DNA of 54,907 nucleotides from UBA2160 sp964588665 (lineage in GTDB: Bacteria; Chloroflexota; Dehalococcoidia; Lucifugimonadales; UBA1123). The notes beneath the pieces were generated by a model. That model saw only the letters and a list, made by a program, of their open reading frames with translations. It made no database searches and had not been told where the DNA came from. Position 1 is the first letter of the stretch. Every line of letters starts with the position of its first letter. Positions 15,644-23,879 of the stretch are shown piece by piece. Position numbers and translations under genes: made by a program. The stretch is taken from the NCBI GenBank assembly GCA_964588665.1, contig CAZPQQ010000015.1, forward strand, positions 1-54,907. The letters run 5' to 3'.

Positions 15644-16129
15644 TTAGCTCTCAGCCGTTCCGCGTGTCGTCGTTTCGGGGCGACCGGCTACTTTTTCCAG
15701 TTTTGTCCTGAGACGGCCGAAGAAATCGTTCATCATCAACTTGGCGGCGCCGCTGAGCAAGGGTTGGCTCAGACGCGCCGCGAACCCGCTCAATTTGGCG
15801 TCACCGTCGACATCCACCCGGGTTCGTTCGCTGTCGATCTCGGTGAACTCGACGGCACCCTGTCCCGTAACTCCAACGCCCGCGCCGCTGCCTTCGATGG
15901 TCAGCCGGTATGACTCCAACTCAACCTCGTCGGCCATCGCGATTTTGGCCGAGGCATTCCCGGTGAATCCGGCCACGTGAACGCTGACCGTCAGATCGTA
16001 CGAGTCGCGCCCATTTGTGCGCACTTCATGGGCGCCGGGAAAGCAACTCGAAAGGAATTCCGGCGAACGGAGGGCGTCCCACACGTCCTGCCTCGGGGCA
16101 TCGAAATCGTACGAACCTTCGACTCTCAC
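15644..16129 (-). CDS. CoxG-like SRPBCC family protein
   Basis: A 161-residue START/SRPBCC-fold protein beginning M-R-V-E-G-S-Y-D-F-D-A-P-R-Q-D-V-W-D-A-L, then F-L-S-S-C-F-P-G-A-H-E-V, matching the CO dehydrogenase subunit G (CoxG) group. CoxG helps anchor or mature molybdenum hydroxylases at the membrane; many relatives are encoded away from any CO dehydrogenase, as here, where the neighbours are a crotonase and an aminotransferase. Start codon GTG 16129 has GGGAG about 9 nt upstream. The C-terminal ~20 residues are charged and probably disordered. A general hydrophobic-ligand-binding role is equally possible. Confidence 0.8.
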   Translation of the reverse strand: MRVEGSYDFDAPRQDVWDALRSPEFLSSCFPGAHEVRTNGRDSYDLTVSVHVAGFTGNASAKIAMADEVELESYRLTIEGSGAGVGVTGQGAVEFTEIDSERTRVDVDGDAKLSGFAARLSQPLLSGAAKLMMNDFFGRLRTKLEKVAGRPETTTRGTAES

Positions 16130-16224
16130 AACGGATTCTCCCGCATCCCTAAAACTTCTGCCCGTAAATCTAACACACGCTGCGGGCAGCCGTCATCGAG
16201 CGGGGATCACCGCGTCGAGTCAAG

Positions 16225-17397
16225 CTAGCCGTCGAAATAGGCCGCGAGTCGCCTCAAGGCCTCCTCGAACCGAGCGCGAGTCGACGAGCCGTACGATATC
16301 CGCACGAAATCGCGCCACTCGCCCCCGAACGCGCTGCCTGGGACCGTAAGGACATTGCTCCGTTCCAAGACCTCCCACGCCAACTCCTGTCCCGACGAGG
16401 TGGGGTTCGCCCTGACGAACGCGAACAGCGCGCCGTCCGTCTTCGTCCACGCCATGTCGGGGATCGCGTCCAACGTCTGCGTCAGTACCGCCCGCCGGGC
16501 TTCGAGCTCGGCCAGATGGCTCTGTGTGAACGCATCGATCACGCCGAGAGCGGCCACGGCGCCAACCTGCGAGATGATCGGCGCGCAGATCGCCATCGCG
16601 TCCTGCACCTTGAGCGCCTGGCGGCAGAACTCGGCGTCCGCGACCATGTACCCAATGCGCCAGCCCGTCATCCCAAATGTCTTCGACAGGCTGCCAAGGG
16701 TGATCACAGTGTCGCCCAAGTCGGGAATCGATCCGGGATTGAACGTCTCCACGCCGTCGTATCCGAAGAACTCGTACGCCTCGTCGCTCAGCAATCGGAT
16801 CTCGCGACCGGCGGCGAACCTCGCGATGCGTTCGACCTCCACCTGCTCGTACACCGCGCCGGTCGGATTATTGGGCGACGTGATCACGATGGCCCGAGTC
16901 CTGTCGGTCACCGCGTCTTCGACGTCGCTCAGGTGTAACTGGAATCCGTCCTCCTCGGACGTCGAGATCTCCACGACGCGTCCCCCGCACAGCTCGATTG
17001 CCATGTGGTGGTTGAAGTAGTACGGCGCCGCAATCGCGACCTCGTCCCCCAGCTCGAGCATCGTCAGCATCGCGACCATGAACGCCTGGTTGGACCCGGG
17101 CGTCACCACGATCTGCGTCTCCGGGTCGGCGTCGACGCCGTTGTGCCGTCCCAGCTTCTCCGCCAGCGCCAGCCGCAGCTCCGGAATCCCCGCGTCCGGA
17201 CCGTAAGTGTGGATGCGCGGCTCCGACGACAAAGCCTCTGCGACAGCCTCGATCATCTCTGTCGGCGGCCCAAAAAACGGAACGCTCTGCCCCAGGCTGA
17301 TCACGTCGTGCCCCTCAGCCGCCAACTCAGCCATCCGATTATTGAGCGCGTCAATAGGCGGCATAACCGTCGACAAGACGCGTTCGGGTAACTTCAT
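16225..17397 (-). CDS. PLP-dependent aminotransferase, class I/II
   Basis: A 390-residue fold-type I aminotransferase. Visible are V-I-S-L-G-Q-S-V-P near the N-terminus, I-T-S-P-N-N-P-T-G-A for the N-P-T-G loop, L-L-S-D-E-A-Y-E for the PLP-ring Asp, and S-L-S-K-T-F-G-M-T-G-W-R-I-G-Y with the Schiff-base Lys. The final F-V-R-I-S-Y-G contains the carboxylate-binding Arg. These fit the aspartate/aromatic aminotransferase (AAT I-gamma) group; the amino donor is not determined. ATG 17397 is chosen because GAGG lies 6 nt upstream; the frame also opens at ATG 17451 without a ribosome site. It is 95 bp upstream of the CoxG-like gene on the same strand. Confidence 0.9.
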   Translation of the reverse strand: MKLPERVLSTVMPPIDALNNRMAELAAEGHDVISLGQSVPFFGPPTEMIEAVAEALSSEPRIHTYGPDAGIPELRLALAEKLGRHNGVDADPETQIVVTPGSNQAFMVAMLTMLELGDEVAIAAPYYFNHHMAIELCGGRVVEISTSEEDGFQLHLSDVEDAVTDRTRAIVITSPNNPTGAVYEQVEVERIARFAAGREIRLLSDEAYEFFGYDGVETFNPGSIPDLGDTVITLGSLSKTFGMTGWRIGYMVADAEFCRQALKVQDAMAICAPIISQVGAVAALGVIDAFTQSHLAELEARRAVLTQTLDAIPDMAWTKTDGALFAFVRANPTSSGQELAWEVLERSNVLTVPGSAFGGEWRDFVRISYGSSTRARFEEALRRLAAYFDG

Positions 17398-17521
17398 TGC
17401 TGCCTCGTGAGTGGGGTCGGGGTGAACCTCGGGCGCATTGTACACTGGCATGCGCTGGGGTGGGGGTCAATCCAGCTTCGCCGCCGCTCGGTAGAATCGA
17501 ATTGGCGCCAGCGCCACTGGC

Positions 17522-18655
17522 TCAGCCCAGCACCGCCTCCAGAGACTCCGCAAACTCCTCGCGCTGCCATCGGCGCACGTCGGGCGACTCAAGCTCGGTG
17601 TCGAAAGAGCGTGGGGTTTTGGCGAGGCGTTCGAGGCTTGCCATCGGCCAGAGGAGGGATGGGTCGAGGGATAGTTGCTCGCCGAGGACGAGCCGCCACT
17701 TCTTCAGTTTCTGTAGGCGCTCGACTGTGATCGGAGTTGTCGGGATGCCGCGGCTTCGAGGTGGATTCTTGATCGGCGGGTCGATGAGGCCTTGCTTGAT
17801 CGCCGTCCGCAACTGTTTTCCAAGGCGCGAGCGGTGTTGTCGCTTGAGCGCGGGAATGCTGGCCAGATCGGATTTGGGTTCAGACGCCAGCAGCAGCAGG
17901 GTTTCGTGCGGCAGAACGAAGTAGGGCGGTCGGTCGCGACGCCTGGCCTCGGCCTCTCGCACCGCAAACACGCGCTTTAGGACCGCTTTCTGTTGGCCGT
18001 CCAGCTTGCGGCTGCCTTTTATCGACAGGAACGCCGTGTCCGGGTCCGGCCCCGTGTATCGAATGTCCTCCGTGCGGACGTACTCCTCGGCGGCCCACGT
18101 CGACCTTGAGAGGGCTCGAAGCTTACCGTCGAGAGCCGTGAGCAGGTCCAGGAGGTGGGAGACGTCTGTCGCGGCGTAGCTCAACGCCTCGGAACTGAGC
18201 GGACGTCGGGCCCAGTCGCTCTTCTGGAGGCGGGCAAGTTTCGGGATGGTCACACCGAGCAGCATCTCGATCAGCGCCGACAGTCCGGTCCGCTCCATCC
18301 CCACGAACCTGGCGGCGATGGCCGTGTCGAACAGGTTGCGAATCCGAAATCCCCACTGCCTGTCGAGGCAGCGCACGTCGTACTCGGCGCCCTGAGCCAC
18401 CTTCACCATCAACTCGTCCGCCAGCACTTCGCCGAACGGCGTCATGTCTTCGACGGCAATCGTGTCTATCAAGTACACGTGACTCTTGGTCGCAACCTGA
18501 ATCAAGCAGACCTTCTCCGGGTACCCGTGCCGGCTGTTGGACTCGGTGTCTATCGCGATGCCGGGTTCGCCGGAAAGCGTTCGAGCGAGGTCAGCGATCT
18601 GCCCTGATGTGGTTAGAAGTTCGAACCGGGTCGATTCTTTGGTTTGCGAGCTCAC
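17522..18655 (-). CDS. rnd: Ribonuclease D
   Basis: A 377-residue DEDDy 3'-5' exoribonuclease that trims tRNA and other small-RNA 3' ends. Exo I is I-A-I-D-T-E-S (D36, E38), exo II lies in G-A-E-Y-D-V-R-C-L, and exo III is Y-A-A-T-D-V-S-H-L-L-D-L with the Tyr and Asp. An HRDC-type helical domain follows (about 205-290), with a second helical region up to the end, giving the usual RNase D length. The start is GTG 18655. It appears monocistronic: 124 bp from the aminotransferase downstream and 280 bp from the gene upstream. Confidence 0.9.
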   Translation of the reverse strand: MSSQTKESTRFELLTTSGQIADLARTLSGEPGIAIDTESNSRHGYPEKVCLIQVATKSHVYLIDTIAVEDMTPFGEVLADELMVKVAQGAEYDVRCLDRQWGFRIRNLFDTAIAARFVGMERTGLSALIEMLLGVTIPKLARLQKSDWARRPLSSEALSYAATDVSHLLDLLTALDGKLRALSRSTWAAEEYVRTEDIRYTGPDPDTAFLSIKGSRKLDGQQKAVLKRVFAVREAEARRRDRPPYFVLPHETLLLLASEPKSDLASIPALKRQHRSRLGKQLRTAIKQGLIDPPIKNPPRSRGIPTTPITVERLQKLKKWRLVLGEQLSLDPSLLWPMASLERLAKTPRSFDTELESPDVRRWQREEFAESLEAVLG

Positions 18656-18936
18656 GTATTAGCGACCTGTTGTTTCTCGTGACGCCGGATTAAGCCGAAT
18701 CAGATTCGAGGGGCGGGTCCGCATCGGACAGCGCAGAGAGGACGCCGGACCGTCATCGGGTGCGAATCGCCCAGGTGATTGTACCTGATGACGGCTTTCT
18801 CTGGTGGCGATGCGTTTCGTTCCAGCCCTGGAGTCATTCCATCCAGATTCGCGTGCAACAGGGTCTACGCGTTCGGGCATAACCGGATTGCCCCGATGCA
18901 CATGATGTCAGGTCGATATGCAGGCGCACATCCGGC

Positions 18937-20016
18937 CTACCGCAGCACCAGTTCCGCGATGCGCTCGGTCGCCCTGCCGTCCACGTTCACGGCTGCCCTC
19001 AATGTGGCGGCTTTGCCACTGAGTTCTTGGCGGAGCAGGGCAGCGAGCTGGGGAGCAGTGTTGACCTCGTAGGCGCCGCCGACGGTTGACAGCGGGTAAC
19101 CACCGCACTCGCGGCGGAGATCGAGGATGTCGTTTTCTTCGAGAATCAGAACCGTCGGTATGTCGAGGAGAGCCGACTTGAGGGCCATGGTCGAGTAGTG
19201 CGACACGGCCACGTCTGCCCCGTAGACAACCTCGTCGCTGGTCAGGTCTGTGGTGAGCAGCTTGCCGCCGGCGCGAGCCAGTACTTCTGTGTAATCGCGG
19301 TCGTCCCGCGGGTGGCGCGCGAAGATCAATCGATCTTCGGACGCGAGATCATCGACAATCCATCCAAGGGTCCGCGGGTCGTTCGGTGTGGACCTCGGAG
19401 TCCTAGCCTGTCCGAAATATACGATCAACCTCTCACCGTTGAGCCGGAGTTGCTCTCGGATGCTTGTGCGACTACCAGAGACGGGCATCGCGTACCCATC
19501 GAGGGCAGGGTTCCCCGTAATCACGATGGCATCAGACGGCGCGCCTCGTGCGGCCATGACGTCGGCGATGGTTCGGTCGAAGACGGCGTAGGCGCTGGCC
19601 AAGATTCCACTCTTGCGCGGATACCAGACGACCCAACTCTCCACGACGTGGACCGACCTGACACCGCGGCGTGCAGCGACATGAACCAAGGCGTCTTCGA
19701 TGTCGACGAACTCGCCGGTGGCATCCATCGAGCAGCCGACGAGGACACGGTCGGGCGCGAAATTGTCGAACAGAGAATCGGCATAGTCATCGGGGATTTG
19801 GACGACATCGCCGTCGTAGCCGTCAGACGCGAGTTCAGAATACTCGACGCCTATCCGCTCGAACAGATGGGCGGAGCCTCCGTGGTTTCGCGTGGCCGGG
19901 GTATCGTTTCGCACTCCGATCAGCTCGACCGTGTGTCCCGCATCTCGAAGCCGGGACACCACCGGGGCGATGGCTTCCGCCGGCCCCGGGTGCATCGCGG
20001 CGGCCAGAATTCTCAC
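18937..20016 (-). CDS. GT-B fold protein, UDP-GlcNAc 2-epimerase / CDP-glycerol transferase-like
   Basis: A 359-residue soluble protein with two Rossmann-like halves. The N-terminal half starts M-R-I-L-A-A-A-M-H-P-G-P-A-E-A. The C-terminal half has I-V-Y-F-G-Q-A-R, then F-A-R-H-P-R-D-D-R-D-Y, and V-S-H-Y-S-T-M-A-L-K-S-A, which resemble the nucleotide-sugar site of GT-B enzymes (a His-containing HPRD-like segment and an S-x-x-x-x-E/K-S-A-L loop). It probably acts on a nucleotide-activated sugar or polyol phosphate. Its start overlaps the stop of the molybdopterin oxidoreductase by four bases (ATGA-type overlap), so the two are translationally coupled, which is unexpected. No other surface-polysaccharide genes are adjacent. 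Confidence 0.65.
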   Translation of the reverse strand: MRILAAAMHPGPAEAIAPVVSRLRDAGHTVELIGVRNDTPATRNHGGSAHLFERIGVEYSELASDGYDGDVVQIPDDYADSLFDNFAPDRVLVGCSMDATGEFVDIEDALVHVAARRGVRSVHVVESWVVWYPRKSGILASAYAVFDRTIADVMAARGAPSDAIVITGNPALDGYAMPVSGSRTSIREQLRLNGERLIVYFGQARTPRSTPNDPRTLGWIVDDLASEDRLIFARHPRDDRDYTEVLARAGGKLLTTDLTSDEVVYGADVAVSHYSTMALKSALLDIPTVLILEENDILDLRRECGGYPLSTVGGAYEVNTAPQLAALLRQELSGKAATLRAAVNVDGRATERIAELVLR

Positions 20017-22244
20017 GCGACCGGCACCACCTCGACCAGGCAGGTGTTGTAGGTTTGGGCGCCTGCCGGAGACGGGCGATCGGTTGACAGCACGTTCGCG
20101 GACCCTCCGATGTCGATGCCGGACTCATCAGGGGTGAACCAGGCGCCTTCTTTCATCGACACCACTCCCTTGACGATGCGGTCCGTTACTTTGGCGGGCA
20201 GGATCGTCGCTCCGAGATCGTTGAAGACGCGGACGTTTTGACCGTCGGTGATTGCGCGTTCGACGGCGTCTTCCGGATGCACCCAAATTACCTGTGGGTC
20301 GACGGCTTGCAACGCGACGAGGTTCGCGAAGGATGAGTGGGAACGCGCCTTCGATTGCGGCGTGATTAGCTGCAACGGGCGTCGGGAATCGGAGTCGATG
20401 GCAGGGACGTATTTTGGAATGGCGGGAATCGATCCCAAGCCATAGAAATCGGGTTGGTCCGCGATGGCCGTCGAGTAGATTTCGATCTTACCCGATGGTG
20501 TGGTGAACGGGTTGCTCTCTGGGTCGCGAATCTGGTCGGCGAAAGCGACTGGGTTGTCGGGTGAGGGCAGGCGAGCCAGGCCGTTCTCCATGAACGCGTC
20601 GAAGTCGTCGATCCCCGTGCCTTCGCAAAACTCGCGCAGCCACTCGATGTCGGACTCTTTGTTGTTGTAGCCGGAAATGCCCAGCCGCCCAGCGAGGTCG
20701 GTGCAGATGTCGAAGTCGCTCCGGCATTCGTACATCGGCTCGATTGCCTTCTTCATGAAGATCGCGTAGTGGCCGATTCCCCAAGGAGTGCTGATGTCGT
20801 TGCGCTCCCAAAACGTAGTGGCGGGCAGCACGATGTCCGCGTATCGGGCCATCGGTGTCATGAAGTGGTCGTGGATTACGATGAACTCGATGTCGTCCGA
20901 CTTCATCGCCTCGGCGGTCTTGTTGGTGTTAGGCAGCTGGTTGAGCCAGTTCCCAAAGGCTCCGTAGATCATCTTGACGTCCACCGGGTAGCCGCCCGAC
21001 CGCCCTTTCTCGAGCAGGTCAGCCAGGTTCGCCTTGGACACTTTAGTCTCGACCGGGTTTCGACCTGCGGGCAAACCCGACAGCCCGACTCCGGCGCTGC
21101 CAGTAGATCCGGTGCTGGCGCCGTTGTTGCCCCCTGAGACTCCGACGCTTCCTGTCATCGCCGCCAGCGCGAAAGCGGCGCGATGGAACTGCTCGCCGAA
21201 TGCAGTGCGTCCCGGAGCGAATCCGCACTGGATCGCCGCGGGTTGGCTTGTGGCAAACTCTCGGGCGAGCTCGGCGATCTTCGACGCCGGGACTCCCGTG
21301 ATCTCTTCGGCCCATTCGGGGGTTTTCGGAATCCCGTCGGAGGCGCCCAGGACATAGCTCCGGTAGTCGGACCCAGGCGGGGCGTCGGCGGGAAGGTGTG
21401 CCTCGTCGAAGCCCTGGACGTATCGGTCGAGGAAGTGCTGGTCCTGCAACTCTTCGGTGACGATTACGTATGCCATCGCGACGAGCATGGCCGCATCGGT
21501 CGATGGTTTGATGTAGATATGTTCGTCGGCCACCGTGGCGCTTGTATGCGATCCACGCGGGTCGATGCAAACCATGCGGACCCCTTGTTTCCGGGCGTGC
21601 TTTAGGTATTCGAGGGTGCCCGTGCCGAAGCTGCCGTCGCCCGGCGTCCAGCCCCAGAGCAACATCAGCTTGGAGTTGGTGTAGTCTATCGGATCTCGCC
21701 CGGCGGATCCGGAAGTTCCCGCGTACTCGCCGTATGTGTGGCGGAAAGCGAACACCTCAGCCTCGCGGGAGATGTTGCCCCACGGCTCCGTGCAGCCGCC
21801 AAACATGTTGAGCAGACGTGCAACCGTGTTGCGGTTGTTGAGCAGCGGCGCCGCGCCGCCGCTGGATGCGTTGAGGATCGCCGCTGAGCCGTGTTCTTCG
21901 CGGATGCGCAACATCTGGCTGGCCACCTCGTCGAGCGCTTCGTCCCACGAAACGCGCTCGAACTCGCCAGAGCCGCGCGGGCCGGTCCGACGCATGGGAT
22001 ACTTGAGCCGGTCTGGGTGGTTGACGCGCTCCTCTGCCGCGAACCCGCGCGCGCAGGCGTATAGAGGCGGCATCTCAGCTTCCCACCGGCCGGGCTGCGT
22101 GCTGAGCTTGACGATCTTGCCGTCACGAACGTGCGCGTTGACCACGCATCGCCCGCCACATCCGGAGGCGCACGTGCTGGTGACGATCCGCTCCCCGGGA
22201 GCTTCCGAGCGTCGCGGATTCTGGTAGACGGTTGACGTTGCCAT
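20013..22244 (-). CDS. Molybdopterin oxidoreductase, DMSO reductase superfamily
   Basis: A 743-residue catalytic subunit. Cys25-x3-Cys29-x3-Cys33 and Cys64 form a [4Fe-4S] site at the N-terminus, followed by the molybdopterin domain (Y-P-M-R-R-T-G-P-R-G, V-S-W-D-E-A-L-D-E-V) and a C-terminal dinucleotide-binding domain with H-P-E-D-A and V-R-V-F-N-D-L-G. There is no convincing Tat signal, so it may be cytoplasmic or exported with a partner. No iron-sulfur or membrane-anchor subunit lies nearby, unlike DmsABC-type operons. ATG 22244 is used because GAGGAAA lies about 6 nt upstream; the frame opens 16 codons earlier without a site. The substrate is unknown; polysulfide, DMSO/TMAO and other acceptors are all possible. 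Confidence 0.88.
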   Translation of the reverse strand: MATSTVYQNPRRSEAPGERIVTSTCASGCGGRCVVNAHVRDGKIVKLSTQPGRWEAEMPPLYACARGFAAEERVNHPDRLKYPMRRTGPRGSGEFERVSWDEALDEVASQMLRIREEHGSAAILNASSGGAAPLLNNRNTVARLLNMFGGCTEPWGNISREAEVFAFRHTYGEYAGTSGSAGRDPIDYTNSKLMLLWGWTPGDGSFGTGTLEYLKHARKQGVRMVCIDPRGSHTSATVADEHIYIKPSTDAAMLVAMAYVIVTEELQDQHFLDRYVQGFDEAHLPADAPPGSDYRSYVLGASDGIPKTPEWAEEITGVPASKIAELAREFATSQPAAIQCGFAPGRTAFGEQFHRAAFALAAMTGSVGVSGGNNGASTGSTGSAGVGLSGLPAGRNPVETKVSKANLADLLEKGRSGGYPVDVKMIYGAFGNWLNQLPNTNKTAEAMKSDDIEFIVIHDHFMTPMARYADIVLPATTFWERNDISTPWGIGHYAIFMKKAIEPMYECRSDFDICTDLAGRLGISGYNNKESDIEWLREFCEGTGIDDFDAFMENGLARLPSPDNPVAFADQIRDPESNPFTTPSGKIEIYSTAIADQPDFYGLGSIPAIPKYVPAIDSDSRRPLQLITPQSKARSHSSFANLVALQAVDPQVIWVHPEDAVERAITDGQNVRVFNDLGATILPAKVTDRIVKGVVSMKEGAWFTPDESGIDIGGSANVLSTDRPSPAGAQTYNTCLVEVVPVA

Positions 22245-22429
22245 GATTTCCTCGCAGTCTCTAGCTGTCGCGCCTGTGTGGAAGGTTATCACATTAACCG
22301 GACAACATCGGGCAAGACAAAATCAACACGGTTGACGCCGGATCTTCGGATGCCCGAATGCTCAATCCTTGGTCGGGGCTGGCGGCCACGATCGAATCGC
22401 GCCAGAGGCAAGCTCGACGGGCGTTTGGG

Positions 22430-22683
22430 TCAAGAGCTGCGTCTGATGCCCGCGAGCGACCCCAATAGCGCCACCAGGATGGCCAGCTTGAACGCGGTCC
22501 ACCGGTCAGGGATTCTGCGATCAAGCCTTGTTCGACGGCGCCGGGGAACAGATCGGGGACCGTCCACGTCCAGACTAGCTTGATGATGAGCAGCGCCACG
22601 AGCAGCAACCCGGCGAACAGGCCGAGAATCCCAAAACAACCCATGCAACCCAGCGACGTGAAGCCAACGATCTTCTTTATCAT
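22430..22683 (-). pseudogene. Small membrane protein, probably frameshifted
   Basis: From ATG 22683 (AGGA just upstream) the frame encodes M-I-K-K-I-V-G-F-T-S-L-G-C-M-G-C-F-G-I-L followed by a strong TM helix and P-D-L-F-P-G-A-V-E-Q-G-L-I-A-E-S-L-T. The frame then turns into low-quality sequence. The neighbouring frame continues sensibly from about 22505 (W-T-A-F-K-L-A-I-L-V-A-L-L-G-S-L-A-G-I) to TGA at 22430, which would complete a two-TM protein of about 83 residues. One missing base explains this. It may be a sequencing error or a true pseudogene. Function unknown; the C-M-G-C pair next to the first TM segment is the only notable motif. Confidence 0.5.
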
Positions 22684-23083
22684 TATCCTGCCGGCAGTTC
22701 TTTCTAGCTCTCATTTAAGAACAGCTTGTCTTGCACCAGCCCGACGGGGAGCGTTCGCAGGCCACACGTCTATTCTATCCCGAGGGTTCGGATTACGGAA
22801 ATCCCGTCGATTCGATTAGCTGTTGATGTCCCGCCAGAACCGCAGACAATGGAGTCATCAGCTCCAACGCCGATGCTCCGAGACTTGAGCCGCAGTGTGT
22901 TTGGAAAGTTTTTCCCAAACCATGTGCCTGTTGCTGCAACGTTAGCAACGAACCTGGCGGCCACGATCATTTAATTGACAACTCCTCAAAGTGTCAATGC
23001 CATGAATAACATTGAAAAGATATGCGGGCTTTAAACGCATACAAGACTGTTAATGGCAAATAAAATCATGGGAGAGGTGGTCA
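22684..23083. other. A+T-richer intergenic region with operator-like repeats
   Basis: About 400 bases without a gene. It becomes clearly more A+T-rich over the last 110 bases, as expected for a promoter of the gene at 23084. It contains inverted repeats GTTGCT/AGCAAC and GTTTGG/CCAAAC (around 22900-22950) and the pair described at 22974-22998. Confidence 0.5.
22974..22998 (+). promoter_or_regulatory. Inverted repeat, candidate operator
   Basis: ATTGACA and TGTCAAT form perfect 7-bp arms with an 11-bp spacer, about one to two helical turns between centres, 86 bp upstream of the SRPBCC gene. The left arm also contains TTGACA, a perfect -35 hexamer, so a repressor bound here could mask the promoter. 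No matching -10 box is obvious. Confidence 0.35.
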
Positions 23084-23578
23084 ATGGTAGACTTTTCATA
23101 TAGCGCAGAAGCGAAGATTAACGCGAGCCCGCAGGCGATCTTCGACATAGTGAGCGACTTGACGCGTCACCCGGAGCTGGCCGGCAGCGACGAAATCAAA
23201 TCAGTCACCCAAACCCCTGCAGGCGCCGTTAAGGCGGGAACCCAAATTCATGCAGACGAAACTGTCGTGATGGGCGACGAAAGCACCATGGACCTCACGG
23301 CCGACTCGATCGTCGTAACATTCGACCCTCCGAAGTCATTCTCATGGATCGTGAACCCTGCTCTTCCGGAGCAAGTCCGGCGCATGCAGTGGTGGTTCAA
23401 CTTGTCCTCCCAGGACGGCGGAACCAAGGTCGTCCACGAGGTCGAAATCGACTGGGGAGACATCCAACACGAGATGTTGATCGGCCTCCGAGACAACTAC
23501 GAACAGATCCGAGCCGGCGTAGTTCGGAGCGGCATGGACAAGACCCTTCAGAATCTGCAAAGGCTTGCCGGGTCTTAA
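23084..23578 (+). CDS. SRPBCC family protein
   Basis: A 164-residue polyketide-cyclase/START-like protein: M-V-D-F-S-Y-S-A-E-A-K-I-N-A-S-P-Q-A-I-F-D-I-V-S-D at the N-terminus, the S-F-S-W-I-V-N-P strand and a long C-terminal helix (R-S-G-M-D-K-T-L-Q-N-L-Q-R-L). The fold makes a deep hydrophobic cavity; ligands vary widely, so no role is assigned. It has an excellent ribosome site (GGGAGAGGTGG) and its own terminator right after the stop, so it is a single-gene unit, with a possible operator upstream at 22974. It is distinct from the CoxG-like member at 15644-16129. Confidence 0.8.
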   Translation: MVDFSYSAEAKINASPQAIFDIVSDLTRHPELAGSDEIKSVTQTPAGAVKAGTQIHADETVVMGDESTMDLTADSIVVTFDPPKSFSWIVNPALPEQVRRMQWWFNLSSQDGGTKVVHEVEIDWGDIQHEMLIGLRDNYEQIRAGVVRSGMDKTLQNLQRLAGS

Positions 23579-23601
23579 CCATCTAGTCCAATTTACGGTG
23601 A

Positions 23602-23630
23602 ACGCCCCGGTGCCATGCCGGGGCGTTTTG
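23602..23630 (+). terminator. Rho-independent terminator
   Basis: ACGCCCCGG (23602-23610) pairs with CCGGGGCGT (23618-23626) across a 7-nt loop and is followed by TTTTG. It sits 24 bp after the SRPBCC stop codon. Confidence 0.85.
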
Positions 23631-23737
23631 TCGTTCCGGACTCCTGACATATCTCAAAACCACAGCACTGTTGGGCACACGATCGGCACGATTTCGCCTG
23701 TCTTGCACTCCGATCGGATCGAAGGCCATGTCAGGGG

Positions 23738-23779
23738 CAGTCAGCGGTCAGCAGTCAGCGGTTAGCAGTCAGCAATCTG
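23738..23779. repeat. 7-nt tandem array
   Basis: Six heptamers in a row: CAGTCAG, CGGTCAG, CAGTCAG, CGGTTAG, CAGTCAG, CAATCTG. It lies between a terminator and the amidohydrolase 3' end, with no coding potential. The rest of 23631-23879 shows no gene. Confidence 0.8.
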
Positions 23780-23879
23780 CATTCAGGTCTCGGATTTCGG
23801 ACCGGCTCCACTCTGCGCTCGCTCCTCCTGGGGTTCCTCGCTAGCGATGACGGAGCCTTTCAATGGAGCGCTGGCAGCG

